Shown here piece after piece: positions 31,501-39,872 of a stretch of DNA of 64,000 bases. The notes under the pieces are model-generated. The model was given only the letters and a program-made list of their open reading frames with translations. It had not been told where the DNA came from and did no database searches. The position numbers and the translations under genes are program-made. How positions within the stretch are numbered: the stretch's first letter is position 1; every line of letters begins with the position of its first letter. The stretch is from Solirubrobacter sp963837485 (GTDB lineage: Bacteria; Actinomycetota; Thermoleophilia; Solirubrobacterales; Solirubrobacteraceae): positions 62,001 to 126,000 of the forward strand of contig CAWINP010000008.1 of the NCBI GenBank assembly GCA_963837485.1, written 5' to 3'.

Positions 31501-32299
31501 CGGACGCCGACGCGCCGCCGGAGACCGGCGAGGGCGTGCCAGCGGCGGCCAGCGAGGGCGGGCCGGCGGAGCCCGGCCCGGGCGTTGCGGCGGCGCCAGG
31601 CGAGGGCGGGCCGGAGGCGCGCGGCGCGAGCAGGGCGCGGCACGCCTCCAGCGCGTCGCGGGCGGCGCAGACGCGGACGCCGGCGCCGGCCAGCTTGAGG
31701 TCGGCCAGCGCGGCCTCGGCGGCAGCGAGCAGCGCGGCGGGGTCGGGCGGCGGCTTCTCGCCCGGGATCGCCAGGCGCGGACGGGCGTGGCCGCGGGCGC
31801 GCAGTGAGGCGTAGGCCCCGAGCACGAGATCGCGCAGCGCGGGACCGTAGGAGGCGGCGAGGTCGATCGCGGCGGCGCTGCGGCCCCAGGCGTTCAGCGC
31901 GTCCTCGAACGCGGTCGCCGCGATGCGGGTCGCGGCAGGCTCGTCGAGCACGTCGAAGCGGGGATCGAGGCCCGCAGCAAGCGGCTGCGTGCGCAGGACG
32001 CGCGCGCAGAAGCTGTGGATCGTGCCGATCCAGGCGGCGTCGACCGCGCGAGCGTGCTCGGCCTCGCCCAGCTCCGCGAGCCGTCGCTTGAGCCGCTCGG
32101 CGAACTCGCCCGCGGCCTTCTCGGTGAACGTGAGCGCGAGAATCCCGCTCACCGGCACGCCGTCCTCGCGGACGGCGGCGGCGAACCGCTCGACCATCAC
32201 CGCGGTCTTGCCGGAGCCGGCGTTGGCGGCGAGCAGCGACGCGCCCGTCCGCGACCGGATCGCCGCCCACTGCTCGGGGGTGAAGGCGGGGCGGCTCAC
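28487..32299 (-). CDS. addA: AddA-type helicase-nuclease (UvrD helicase plus RecB-like nuclease)
   Basis: Large subunit of a double-strand-break resection machine, 1270 residues. Helicase motifs: Walker A NAGSGKTAVMV near residue 26, LTFTEKAAGEFAERL, IMVDEFQDTNGVQ near 385, GDEFQSIYRFRHAD, MTIHRAKGLEFPVV near 820 and RRLFYVAMTRAQELL near 890. The C-terminal 250 residues hold a PD-(D/E)xK nuclease (TTLVVDYKSDRL) and cysteines (YAKCGYRFYL, CAECPGRAALC) that may hold a 4Fe-4S cluster. Two low-complexity inserts occur, near residues 220-270 and 640-690. GTG start overlaps the preceding gene (GTGA). The 3' end overlaps the YihY gene. Confidence 0.92.
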   Translation of the reverse strand: MSRPAFTPEQWAAIRSRTGASLLAANAGSGKTAVMVERFAAAVREDGVPVSGILALTFTEKAAGEFAERLKRRLAELGEAEHARAVDAAWIGTIHSFCARVLRTQPLAAGLDPRFDVLDEPAATRIAATAFEDALNAWGRSAAAIDLAASYGPALRDLVLGAYASLRARGHARPRLAIPGEKPPPDPAALLAAAEAALADLKLAGAGVRVCAARDALEACRALLAPRASGPPSPGAAATPGPGSAGPPSLAAAGTPSPVSGGASASAGAAPRVPFPGELGAAELKRGAKALESAACEAYRDAWAAYRAACGEHHARSALQLIDRLLDRFGELYEAAKAARAAVDFEDLELRTRDLLVDPATRRRWAERFSLIMVDEFQDTNGVQLEILEALERDNLFAVGDEFQSIYRFRHADVGIFRGRAETLGADRVRGLAVNFRSREELLDVLNAAFSPELGERFAPLRAGRVETSPDGVMRLFDLAPPSGAPPVELLVTDTKAWDELDEPLGLAGGGDQAWRRAEARLVAHRLREEVDAGRRPGDCVVLVRATGSLRLLEQALEEQGLPTYVVGGRGYWSQEQVRDGLAWLRALANPHDETALLTVLASPFCGAGADALILLAGAGREEGRGLWGALQELAAEANGDPGGEIVASRSEITAWRGGEIASHGEITASRGGEIVASRGEITASRGDGSMLARLSPVAGEEVARIVAVARLLAAERGRAERAPLEVLLERAIAATGYDLAVLARPSGDRRLANLRKLMRLAREFERAEGRDLRGFLADAAARDLAEAREGEAALESEGLDAVRLMTIHRAKGLEFPVVCVADLGRQSGGRRSPLLVGRDGSPGLRLYALGGGDSVPTPAWERLAAAEAQADAEEERRLFYVAMTRAQELLILAGGTDTGKWPAPRPGGPPIDWIARAVGGDGAAAPGAAIVARDWDGRPARVLCRLNTPETLPAQALSPRPPARSAPSTALPAKPASVPRSPQRPRPAPQRLSYSQVADYAKCGYRFYLRRILRLPPVEPPPLDAQPEGEPVVAAGLDARTRGSIVHAALEALDLADPVPPAPEAVAELAGRRFGAQLASEEVEDIRQLVAAFAASPLRARLANASAIRREAGFAFTLEPDGAGPLVNGFVDAIASEPDGTTLVVDYKSDRLNENETPEQLVSRDYATQRLVYALAALRDGAPRVEVVHLLLERPDEPVAVAYDQSQAPELAARLQRLATGILEHRYPVTPNPHRDLCAECPGRAALCSHPESLTLRPAPSPAAPAPRR
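30239..30380 (-). repeat. In-frame minisatellite within addA
   Basis: About three copies of a 42-45 bp unit encode GGEIVASRSEITAWR, GGEIASHGEITASR and GGEIVASRGEITASR in the helicase part of AddA. The unit length is a multiple of three, so the frame is kept. It lies in a region where related proteins vary, so it is probably a surface loop. Confidence 0.75.
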
Positions 32300-32718
32300 G
32301 CGGCGAGCTCGCGCCCGGGGGACAGGGGATCGTCGGGGGCAGCGCCAGGCGAGGCGGCCGGTGGCGACGCGGCGGCGGCGGCCGGCGAGGCGGCCGGTGG
32401 CGACGCGGCGGCGGCCGGCGAGGCGCCCGCCGACGTTGCGGCGGCGGCCGGCGGCATAGCGGCGGCAGCGGCAGGCGTGGCGCCCGCCGACCTTGCGGCG
32501 GCGGCCGGCGCGGCGGGCGCCGCGAACGGGTCGTCGCCGGCAAGCGCGCGCGTCGCCTCGTCCGCCCCCGCGAACGTGATCAGCGCTGCGTTAGCCGCGA
32601 CCGCGGCACGGAGGTCCCGGGCGGTGATGAGCACCGGCGTGGGCGCGGAATCCCGCCGGGAGCCGGCCACGAACACGCGCGGGAGCAGCGCGGAGGCCGC
32701 GAAGCGGAGCAGGCTCAC
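32296..32718 (-). CDS. Small Ala/Pro-rich protein encoded between addB and addA
   Basis: A 140-residue protein in a tight operon: its GTG overlaps the addB stop and its TGA overlaps the addA start. The first 65 residues look folded (LLRFAASALLPRVFVAGSRR, then PVLITARDLRAAVAANAALITFAG), and the second half is a low-complexity Ala/Pro/Ser tail. No known family was recognised. The double translational coupling argues that it is made in step with the nuclease subunits. Confidence 0.65.
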   Translation of the reverse strand: MSLLRFAASALLPRVFVAGSRRDSAPTPVLITARDLRAAVAANAALITFAGADEATRALAGDDPFAAPAAPAAAARSAGATPAAAAAMPPAAAATSAGASPAAAASPPAASPAAAAASPPAASPGAAPDDPLSPGRELAA

Positions 32719-35588
32719 GAGCGGCAGATCCCCGGATACGAGCAGGCGCCGCCCCAGCCGCAGCGCTCCGGGCAGGGGCGGATGTCGCCCGCGCGCAGCG
32801 AGGCGGCGGCACGCACCGCCGCGGCCCGGGCCTCCTCCAGCCCCGCCGCAAACGCCTCGGCATCGACGACGTCGCCGTTCACGTAGCGCCCCGGCACGTC
32901 GTCGCGGACGAGCCCGCGCGGGCGCTGGTCGGCGCGGCCGATCGGCTGGTAGAGCGCCGCCGCGACCTCGAGCCCGAGCCGCTCGTGCACCGCGAGCGCA
33001 TACAGCGCCGCCTGCAACCGCCCGTCCTCGCCCCAGCGCGCGCCGGCGTGGACGGTCTTGCCCTTGTAGTCGGTCACCACCGCGCCTGACGGGCCGGCGT
33101 CGATCCGGTCCACGCGCCCGCTGACCGCGACGCCCTCGAGCTCCAGCGCCGGCGCCTCGTCGCGGTCGCCGCCGAAGCCCCATTCGAGCCGCTCCGGCTC
33201 ATAGCCCGCGCCGCACTCGGCCTCGTGGCGCAGATAGCGCTCGAGGTCGACCTCCAGCGCGCGCGCCGCCGCGCGCGCCCGGGCGCCTCCGCCGCCGAGC
33301 GTCCCCACCTCCGCGATCGCCTCGTGCATCTCGCGCAACGCGGCGTCCAGCGTCTCCGGCGTCACGCGCCCCGAGCCGGTCCGCGCCTTGAGCCCGCGCA
33401 GGGTCCGCTCCAGCACCGCGTGGATGAGCGAGCCGCGCCGCATCGGCTCGGGATCCGGCTCCACCGCGTCGGGCCGCAGCAACTGCTCGACCACCCAGCG
33501 GACGCCGCAGGCGGCGAACGCCTCCAGGCCGCGCGCGGACTCGCGGTCGCGCCCGGCCAGGGCCGCGAGCACGGGCGGCGCCGTCGGCGCCGCCAGCGGC
33601 TCCGGATCGGGACGCTGCTCGACGAACGCCTGCGCGCGCCGCAGCTCGTGCGGCGTCGGCGCCTCGGCCGGCGGCCAGGTGACCTCGGCGAGCATGCGCC
33701 GCCCGCGGCCGGTCCACAGCTCCTCGGTGAACAGCGCGCGCACGTCGTCGACGAACGGCGACGGCTGCAGCGGCCCACCCTCCTCGTCCGATGTCCGGAA
33801 CGAGAGGAACAGCGCCTCCTCCGGGCGCGACACGGCGGCGTAGAAGAGCGACCGCTCGCGCGCCAGCGTGTCCTCATGGCGCGGGAGCACAAGCCCTGAG
33901 GCGGCGGCCAGCGCGCCACGCGCGTCATCGTCGAGGAACGGCTCCGGCTGCGGGCGGCGCGGCAGCTCGCCGTCCTGCAGCCCGCACACGAACACCGCGC
34001 GAAAGCGGCGCGCGCGGATCGCCAGCGGATCGGCGAGCAGGACGCCCGGCGCGCCCTCGGCCGCCCCCGGCCCCTCGCGCACCTCGACAGAGGCCAGCGC
34101 CTCCAGCAGCTCGGCCGGCCCGCCGGCCAGCGCCTCGTCGGCCTCGGCCAGCCGCGTGAGCTCGCCGACCGCGCCGCGCAGCGCCGCCGCCGCGCGGGCA
34201 TCGGCCTCGGCCTCGGGGGAGAGCACGGCGCCGCGCCGGACGTGGGGCGCCGTCCAGATCGCCTCCGCCTCGGCATGCAGGGCGGCGAGAAACGCGGCCG
34301 CGCCCTCGGCGGCGGCCAGCGCTTCGAGCTCGGCCAGCGGCCGCCCGCCCCCCCGTTCCCACAGGCGACGCGCCTCCGCCGCGGTGCGCGCCTCGTGGCG
34401 GAGCACCGCGGCCTCGAGGCGGTCGGCGGCATCGGACGCGAGCTTGCCCGGCGTCCGCAGCCACGTCACCACGTCCTGCGCGGACCCGGAGCCGAGCGCG
34501 GCGCGCGCGAACGCGAGCAGCCCCGTCCCCAGACGCGTGGCGGCCAGCGGCGTGCGCTGCTCGTGCGCGACCGGGATCCCGTAGTCGGCGAACACCTGCG
34601 CGGTCAGCTCCGTCGCCTCGCGACCGCGCACGAGCACCGCGACGTCCTCGAACGCCATCCCGTCCCGCCACAGCTCAAGGACCGACGCGCCTACCAGCTC
34701 CGCCTCCGCTCGCTCGCCGCCCGCCTCCAGCAGCCGCACGGCCCCATTCGGCGCGACGCGACGCTCCACGAAGTCCTCGAACAGCCCGCGCTCCAGCGCG
34801 TGCAGCGCACCCCGGGCCGGCTCCGCGTAGTGGGTCGACCGCGCCTCCAGAACCACGTGCTCGCGCGCCAGCGGCTTCAAGAGCTCGACCGTGGACGCGC
34901 TCCCGGCCAGAGCCGCGCGGCCCGGCTCGTACGGCAGCGCGACGCACACGTCGGCGACCCGCATCAGCGTCTCCACCGCGTCCAGCTGCGCGCGGGTGAA
35001 CTCGTCGAAGCCGTAGAAGAACACCGGCCGCCCGTCCCAGGCCCCCGAGCCGGCCCGCAGCGCGTCGAGCGCCGCGTGCGCGACGCCGTCCGCGTCGACC
35101 GCCCCCAGCGCCTCGAGGCGCCGGTGGTAGGCGGAGTACAGCGCGGCCAGCTCGGACGCGTGCGCAGGGGCGTCGGCCCAGGCGCGGACCGCGGCGCCGA
35201 ACCGGCCCGGCCCGGCCAGCGCGTTCTGCAGCTCCGAGAACAGGTCCCCCAGGGCGGCGGCGAACCCCGGGCCCCGTGCCGACGGCGCCAGCGCCCGCAG
35301 CCGCACGTCGGCCACGCAGGCGGCCACCACCCGGGCGCGGGCGAGCCGGCCGAGCGGCCGCGCGCTCACTCCACAAAGGCGTGCGATGTCCGCCATCAGA
35401 CGCCCGAAGGTCCAGACCCCGGCGCCGAACACGATCCCCGCGCCCGCCAGCTCGCGGGCGTAGTGGCCGGCGTCCGCCGACGTCGGCACGACGAGCACGG
35501 GATCCCGCGCCACCACCGCGCGCAGGCGCGAGAAGACCTCGCCCGCCTTGGCGGCGTTGGCCGGACCGGTGATCAGCGTGAGCGGCAT
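32715..35588 (-). CDS. addB: AddB-type subunit (inactive helicase fold plus Fe-S nuclease)
   Basis: Partner of AddA, 957 residues. The N-terminal two thirds resemble a UvrD-type fold with weakened motifs (LTLITGPANAAKAGEVF at the start replaces a normal Walker A; DVAVLVRGRE; FVCGLQDGELPRR; RSLFYAAVSRPEEALFLSF). The C-terminal part is a RecB-type nuclease (RRGSLIHAVLERTL, VTDYKGKTVHAG). One cysteine before it (FAACGVRWV) and three at the end (CPERCGWGGACSYPGIC) match the AddB iron-sulfur layout. ATG 35588 has GAGG upstream. First gene of the addB-small gene-addA operon. Confidence 0.9.
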   Translation of the reverse strand: MPLTLITGPANAAKAGEVFSRLRAVVARDPVLVVPTSADAGHYARELAGAGIVFGAGVWTFGRLMADIARLCGVSARPLGRLARARVVAACVADVRLRALAPSARGPGFAAALGDLFSELQNALAGPGRFGAAVRAWADAPAHASELAALYSAYHRRLEALGAVDADGVAHAALDALRAGSGAWDGRPVFFYGFDEFTRAQLDAVETLMRVADVCVALPYEPGRAALAGSASTVELLKPLAREHVVLEARSTHYAEPARGALHALERGLFEDFVERRVAPNGAVRLLEAGGERAEAELVGASVLELWRDGMAFEDVAVLVRGREATELTAQVFADYGIPVAHEQRTPLAATRLGTGLLAFARAALGSGSAQDVVTWLRTPGKLASDAADRLEAAVLRHEARTAAEARRLWERGGGRPLAELEALAAAEGAAAFLAALHAEAEAIWTAPHVRRGAVLSPEAEADARAAAALRGAVGELTRLAEADEALAGGPAELLEALASVEVREGPGAAEGAPGVLLADPLAIRARRFRAVFVCGLQDGELPRRPQPEPFLDDDARGALAAASGLVLPRHEDTLARERSLFYAAVSRPEEALFLSFRTSDEEGGPLQPSPFVDDVRALFTEELWTGRGRRMLAEVTWPPAEAPTPHELRRAQAFVEQRPDPEPLAAPTAPPVLAALAGRDRESARGLEAFAACGVRWVVEQLLRPDAVEPDPEPMRRGSLIHAVLERTLRGLKARTGSGRVTPETLDAALREMHEAIAEVGTLGGGGARARAAARALEVDLERYLRHEAECGAGYEPERLEWGFGGDRDEAPALELEGVAVSGRVDRIDAGPSGAVVTDYKGKTVHAGARWGEDGRLQAALYALAVHERLGLEVAAALYQPIGRADQRPRGLVRDDVPGRYVNGDVVDAEAFAAGLEEARAAAVRAAASLRAGDIRPCPERCGWGGACSYPGICRS

Positions 35589-35781
35589 GAGCGACCTCAC
35601 AGGGTCGCGCGTGGACCGGCTGGAATGAGCGGCGGCCGCCGGCGCTACCCGCGGGCGTGGGTCATGAAACGACGTCTGGACGAATGTACGGGCGCTCCGG
35701 CTCGCTCAAGTTGCGACGCTGATGGACGTCAATCCAAGACAAAGAGGGCCCCTCCTTCAAGCACCCTCCCCGGAGGCCGTG

Positions 35782-36108
35782 ATGCCGACGCTGCACCTCC
35801 CCGCCGCCCACACCGACACCGACATCGCGCTCGCCGCCGAGCTCGCGGCCGTGGTCGGCAGTCACGAGCTCTACGTGACGTGGACGCACGGCGAAGGCCC
35901 CGGCCTCCCGCCCGAGATCCAGGCGATCGTGCACGAGGAGCCGCAGCAGACCCCGCTGTCTCCGTTCGGCGAGGTCGTCGTCGCGATGGTCCAGGGCATC
36001 GCGGCGCTCTGGAACGCGATCCTCCACCCGCCGTCCACGCGCGCGGCGCTGCCCGCGCCTCGCGATCCGGGCAAGCTCCCGCGCACGACCGAGGAGTCGA
36101 GCGCCTAA
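35782..36108 (+). CDS. Hypothetical protein, 108 residues
   Basis: Starts MPTLHLPAAHTDTDIALAAELAAVVGSHELYVTWTHGEG after a clear GGAGG. The middle is weakly hydrophobic (VVVAMVQGIAALWNAILH) and the tail is Pro/Arg-rich. No family recognised. It stands alone between the addB start and an inverted-repeat element. A longer frame from 35722 lacks a ribosome-binding site. Confidence 0.55.
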   Translation: MPTLHLPAAHTDTDIALAAELAAVVGSHELYVTWTHGEGPGLPPEIQAIVHEEPQQTPLSPFGEVVVAMVQGIAALWNAILHPPSTRAALPAPRDPGKLPRTTEESSA

Positions 36109-36113
36109 GGGCC

Positions 36114-36299
36114 CGTTGAAGCATTCCGGTACGCCCGCTGCGGCACATCCGCGGCCTGGCCTCGCCCTGCGGGCTCATCACCGGGCTTCGCCCTGCCCCC
36201 CACCCACGACGCTCACGTGCCAGAGGCACGCATCACTTGTCGCGCGCGGCCCGAGGCATCCACGGCTGCACCCCATCGGACGGACCGACCATGCTTCAA
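36114..36299. repeat. Inverted-repeat-bounded intergenic element 1
   Basis: CGTTGAAGCAT at 36114-36124 and ATGCTTCAACG at 36289-36299 are perfect 11-bp inverted ends of a 186-bp stretch that fills the gap between a small gene and the topoisomerase III stop codon (the right end covers that stop). Inside lies a hairpin with CGTGCC/GGCACG arms, preceded by CTCA and followed by CATC. The same layout with CGTGGC/GCCACG arms occurs in the element at 49186. No ORF and no transposase. Confidence 0.6.
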
Positions 36300-38548
36300 C
36301 GAACCCTAAGCGGCCTCGGTGCTGGCGGCCTCGGTGGCGGCGGCCTCGCCGTCGCCGCCGCCCCCGCCGCAGGCTCGTCGGGCGGCTTGGCGCCCTCGCG
36401 CGCCCACGGCTCGTCGAACTCGACGCGCCAGCGGCCCTCATCGCTCTGCATGAGCGCGAGCCGGGCCCGGAACGAGCGTCCCGAACGCCCCTTGAAGCCG
36501 GTCACCGGCTTCTCGGTGCGCCCGTTGGCGATCAGCTCGCGGGCGATCGCGGCCGGAAGCGTCTTGCCGGCCTTCGACTTCCAGATCACGAACCCGCAGC
36601 CCGGATCCTCGCGCGACCAGCAGGAGAAGCCCTTGCGGTTCTCGACGATGTCGTGCCCGCAGACCGGGCACGGCCCGAGGTTGGCGCGCGGGATGCGCAC
36701 CTCCTTGAGCTTGGCGTCGAGGTCGACGACCGTCTCGCCGGCGAACAGCGCGATGTCGCGCATGAAGTCGGCGCGCAGCTCCTCCCCGTGCTCGATCCGG
36801 GCGAGCCGGTGCTCCCAGTCGCCGGTCAGCGACGGCGAGGTGAGCTTGTGGTCCTGCAGCAGCCGGATCACGTTCAGGCCCTTCTCGGTGCAGACCAGCG
36901 CGCGGCCGTCGCGCTCGATATAGAGCACGTCGATCAGGCGCTCGATGATCGCCGCCCGCGTCGCCGGCGTGCCGATCCCGGAGTCCTTCATCGCCTCGCG
37001 TAGCTCGTCGTCGTCGACGAGCTTGCCGGCGGTCTCCATCGCCGCCAGCAGCGACGCGTCGGAGTAGCGGCGCGGCGGCTGGGTGATCTTCTCCTCGGAG
37101 GCGACCTCCAAGGTGTCCACCGTCTCGTCCTTCGAGAGCTTGGGCAACGTCTGGTTGGCGCCCTCGTCGTCCTCGCCCTCGCCGCGCTCGTCGGCGATCT
37201 CGCCGTAGACCCCGCGCCAGCCGGCCTCCAGCAGCACGCGGCCGCGCGTCCTGAACACGTGCTCGGAGACGACGGTCTCCAGCCGCGTGTTCTCCCACAC
37301 CGCGTCGGGGTGGAAGACGGCGAGGAAGCGGCGCGCGACCATGTCGTAGATCCGCTTGTCGTCGTCGCTCATCTTGTCGACGCGGTGCTGTGAGCGCGTC
37401 GGGATGATCGCGTGGTGGTCGGTGACCTTCGCGTCGTTGATCACGCGGCCGAGCGGCAGCACGTCGAGCCCGGTGACGTAGCGGCCGGCGGCGGCGTACT
37501 CGCGCGCCGTGCCCACCAGCTCGGCGATCGGCTTGATCTCCGGGATCATGTCGCTCGACAGGAAGCGCGAGCTGGTGCGCGGGTAGGTGAGCGCCTTGTG
37601 CTCCTCGTAGAGCCGCTGCGCGGCGGCCAGCGTGCGCCGGGCGGAGAAGCCGAAGCGCGTGTTGGCGTCGCGCTGGAGCGAGGTGAGGTCGTAGAGGAGC
37701 GGAGCCTTCTCGCGCCGCGTCGTCGTCTCGAGCTTGGCGATCTCGCCCTGGCGCCCGCGGACCGCCTCGACGATCGCCTCCGCCTCCGCGGCGGTCGCGA
37801 GCCGCGGATTGGCGCCGGCGTGGAAGCGACCGGCGTACTTGCGCCCGGCTTCGCCTCCCACCGGCTGGAACGTGGCATCCACGAGCCAGTACGGCTCGGG
37901 CTTGAACGCGCGGATCTCCTCCTCGCGGCGCGCCACGATCGCCAGCGTCGGCGTCTGCACGCGCCCGAGTGAGACGGCGCCGTCGAAGGAGCTGCGCAGG
38001 CGGATCGTCGCCGCCCGCGTCGCGTTCATGCCGACGATCCAGTCCGCCTCCGAGCGCGAGCGCGCCGCCTCCTCGAGCAGCTCGAACTCCGAGCCGGGCC
38101 GCAGCGCGGCGAACGCGTCCTTGATCGCCCTCGCGGTCATCGAAGACAGCCACAGGCGCCGGACCGGCTTCTTCGCGCCCGACTTCTCGTAGGTCCACGC
38201 GAAGATCAGCTCGCCCTCGCGGCCGGCGTCACAGGCGTTGATGACGTCCTCGACGTCGTCGCGCTTCAGCAGCCGGTTGATGACCGTGAACTGCTTGCGC
38301 GAGCGCTCGTCGCGCACCTCCAGACGGAACTGGTCGGGCACGATCGGCAGATCGGCCATGCGCCACTTCTTGTACTTCGGGTCGTACTCGTCGGGCTCCG
38401 CGAGCTGCACGAGATGGCCGACCGCCCACGTGACGACGTGCGCGTCGGACTCGAGGAATCCCTCGTGCTTGGTGAACTGGCCCGGCAGCGCGCGTGTGAG
38501 GTCACGCCCGACGGACGGCTTCTCGGCGATGATCAGCGTCTTGCCCAT
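36296..38548 (-). CDS. topB: DNA topoisomerase III (type IA)
   Basis: Single-strand-passing topoisomerase of 750 residues. The Toprim domain starts GKTLIIAEKPSVGRDLTRAL and contains NACDAGREGELIFAW near residue 110; the active-site tyrosine is in LTYPRTSSRFLSSDM near residue 320. The C-terminal part has a zinc-binding-like CPVCGHDIVENRKGFSCW with a following GCGFVIW, then a disordered Ala/Pro/Arg tail. SVGRDLTRAL and the KYKKWRMADLPI segment fit topoisomerase III rather than TopA. Usually works with RecQ-type helicases in recombination; addAB lies next door. Confidence 0.92.
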   Translation of the reverse strand: MGKTLIIAEKPSVGRDLTRALPGQFTKHEGFLESDAHVVTWAVGHLVQLAEPDEYDPKYKKWRMADLPIVPDQFRLEVRDERSRKQFTVINRLLKRDDVEDVINACDAGREGELIFAWTYEKSGAKKPVRRLWLSSMTARAIKDAFAALRPGSEFELLEEAARSRSEADWIVGMNATRAATIRLRSSFDGAVSLGRVQTPTLAIVARREEEIRAFKPEPYWLVDATFQPVGGEAGRKYAGRFHAGANPRLATAAEAEAIVEAVRGRQGEIAKLETTTRREKAPLLYDLTSLQRDANTRFGFSARRTLAAAQRLYEEHKALTYPRTSSRFLSSDMIPEIKPIAELVGTAREYAAAGRYVTGLDVLPLGRVINDAKVTDHHAIIPTRSQHRVDKMSDDDKRIYDMVARRFLAVFHPDAVWENTRLETVVSEHVFRTRGRVLLEAGWRGVYGEIADERGEGEDDEGANQTLPKLSKDETVDTLEVASEEKITQPPRRYSDASLLAAMETAGKLVDDDELREAMKDSGIGTPATRAAIIERLIDVLYIERDGRALVCTEKGLNVIRLLQDHKLTSPSLTGDWEHRLARIEHGEELRADFMRDIALFAGETVVDLDAKLKEVRIPRANLGPCPVCGHDIVENRKGFSCWSREDPGCGFVIWKSKAGKTLPAAIARELIANGRTEKPVTGFKGRSGRSFRARLALMQSDEGRWRVEFDEPWAREGAKPPDEPAAGAAATARPPPPRPPAPRPLRVR

Positions 38549-38628
38549 GAACGACGGCGCAGCCTAGCGCTTGTCCCGGTGATGCCCGCGAGTCCGGCCG
38601 GACCGCGAAGCGTCCGCCGAACTCGACA

Positions 38629-38655
38629 GGATGATCGCCCCCTGGGCGATCATCC
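38629..38655 (-). terminator. Perfect 12-bp hairpin at the end of the MarP-type gene
   Basis: GGATGATCGCCC at 38629-38640 and GGGCGATCATCC at 38644-38655 pair perfectly around a 3-nt loop. The stop codon of the protease gene lies inside the stem. No T-run. This is the strongest hairpin of the region and probably ends transcription from the minus strand. Confidence 0.6.
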
Positions 38656-39796
38656 GGCGCAAGGTCCCGTTGACACACCGTTAGTGGAACCCGCCTGAGC
38701 GAGCCTGGAGCGCACGATCGCGTTGGGTACGGCGAATCCCCCGCGAGGCCCTGAAGTGGTCGCCGCGAAGACCGTTCCGACGACGTGCCCCTGGGCGTCG
38801 ACCATCGGGCCGCCGGAGTTGCCGGAGCGGACCGCGCCGCGCAGGGACGTGATCGAGCGCCGCACCGGGCCGTTGCCGTAGGCGTCCTGCGTGATCACCT
38901 CGCGCGTCTCGCCCAGGCGGCCGGCGCGCACGTCGTACGGACCGTTGCCGGGGAAGCCGAGGATCGCCGCCGCGGTGCCGGAGCGGGGGTCCGAGGAGAG
39001 CTGGAGCGCGGGCGCCTGGAGCCCGCTCACGCGCAGGACCGCGATGTCGTTGCGCGAGTCGAACGCGACCGCGACCGCGTCCATCGCCGGCGGGCGGCCG
39101 CGCAGCAGCACCTCGGTGTCCTTCTGGCCCGCCACCACGTGCGCGTTGGTGACCACGAGCCCGTCGCCCGCGACCCAGCCGGAATCCTTCGACGCCGAGC
39201 CCGCACGCGGTGCCGAGGATCTTCACCACGCTCTCGGCCGCGGTCTTGACGCCGCCGGCGCGGGCGATCGAGGCGCGCGGCGGGGCGACGCGCGCCTCCG
39301 GGCCGTCGATGCGGGGGAACGGGTCCAGGCGCGAGAGCGTGGCCAGCAGGCCGCTGGACGGCGGCAGGGCTTCGTTGAGCCGGCTGAGGATCGCCGAGCG
39401 CTGCACCTCGCGCCGCGCGTCGCCGCCGTTGGCGAGCGCAAGCGCGCCGAGCACCCAGGCGATGCCGATCCCGACGCACGCGGTCAGCACGGCCCCCAGG
39501 AAGCCGTCGACGGCGGTCGCGGCGGGCGAGCGCACGCGGCTGCGCAATCGCGACCCGACGCCTTCGAGTCCCAGCGCGAACACCGCGCCGGCGAGCAGCG
39601 CGCCGATCAGCGCGAACGCCGGCGCCCACGGCGAGCGCTTCCCCTCGGCCAGCACGAGCGGGCCGAGCTTGATCCCGAGCCACGCGCCGAGCGCGAAGCC
39701 GACCAGCGCCAGAGCGCCCGCGACGAAGCCTTGAGCCCAGCCGAACAGGGCGAGAAGAAGCACGATGCCCACGATCAGCCAGTCGACGCCCGTCAT
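38650..39796 (-). pseudogene. marP: MarP-type membrane serine protease, frameshifted
   Basis: Reads as a CvpA-like domain of four helices (VDWLIVGIVLLLALFGWAQGFVAGALAL onward) followed by a periplasmic trypsin-like protease with His in TNAHVVAG, Asp in NDIAVLRV and Ser in RSGNSGGPMV. In Mycobacterium tuberculosis MarP this design gives acid and envelope-stress resistance. The frame breaks near 39183: after ILGTACGLGVEG one extra base in GGATTCC (expected GGATCC) shifts the frame; removing it restores SGWVAGDGLVVTNAH. All catalytic residues are intact, so an assembly indel is more likely than decay. Start ATG 39796 (MTGVDW). Confidence 0.82.
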
Positions 39797-39872
39797 CCGC
39801 TCCGAGCGTAGTGGAGTCCAAGAACCCTCCCTGGGTAACTCCGCGGGGCCTACATTCCCTGGTGGCCCCACA

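Noticed and set aside
36114..36299. Insertion sequence
   Set aside because: Too short for a transposase, no ORF, and no target-site duplication was seen at the ends.
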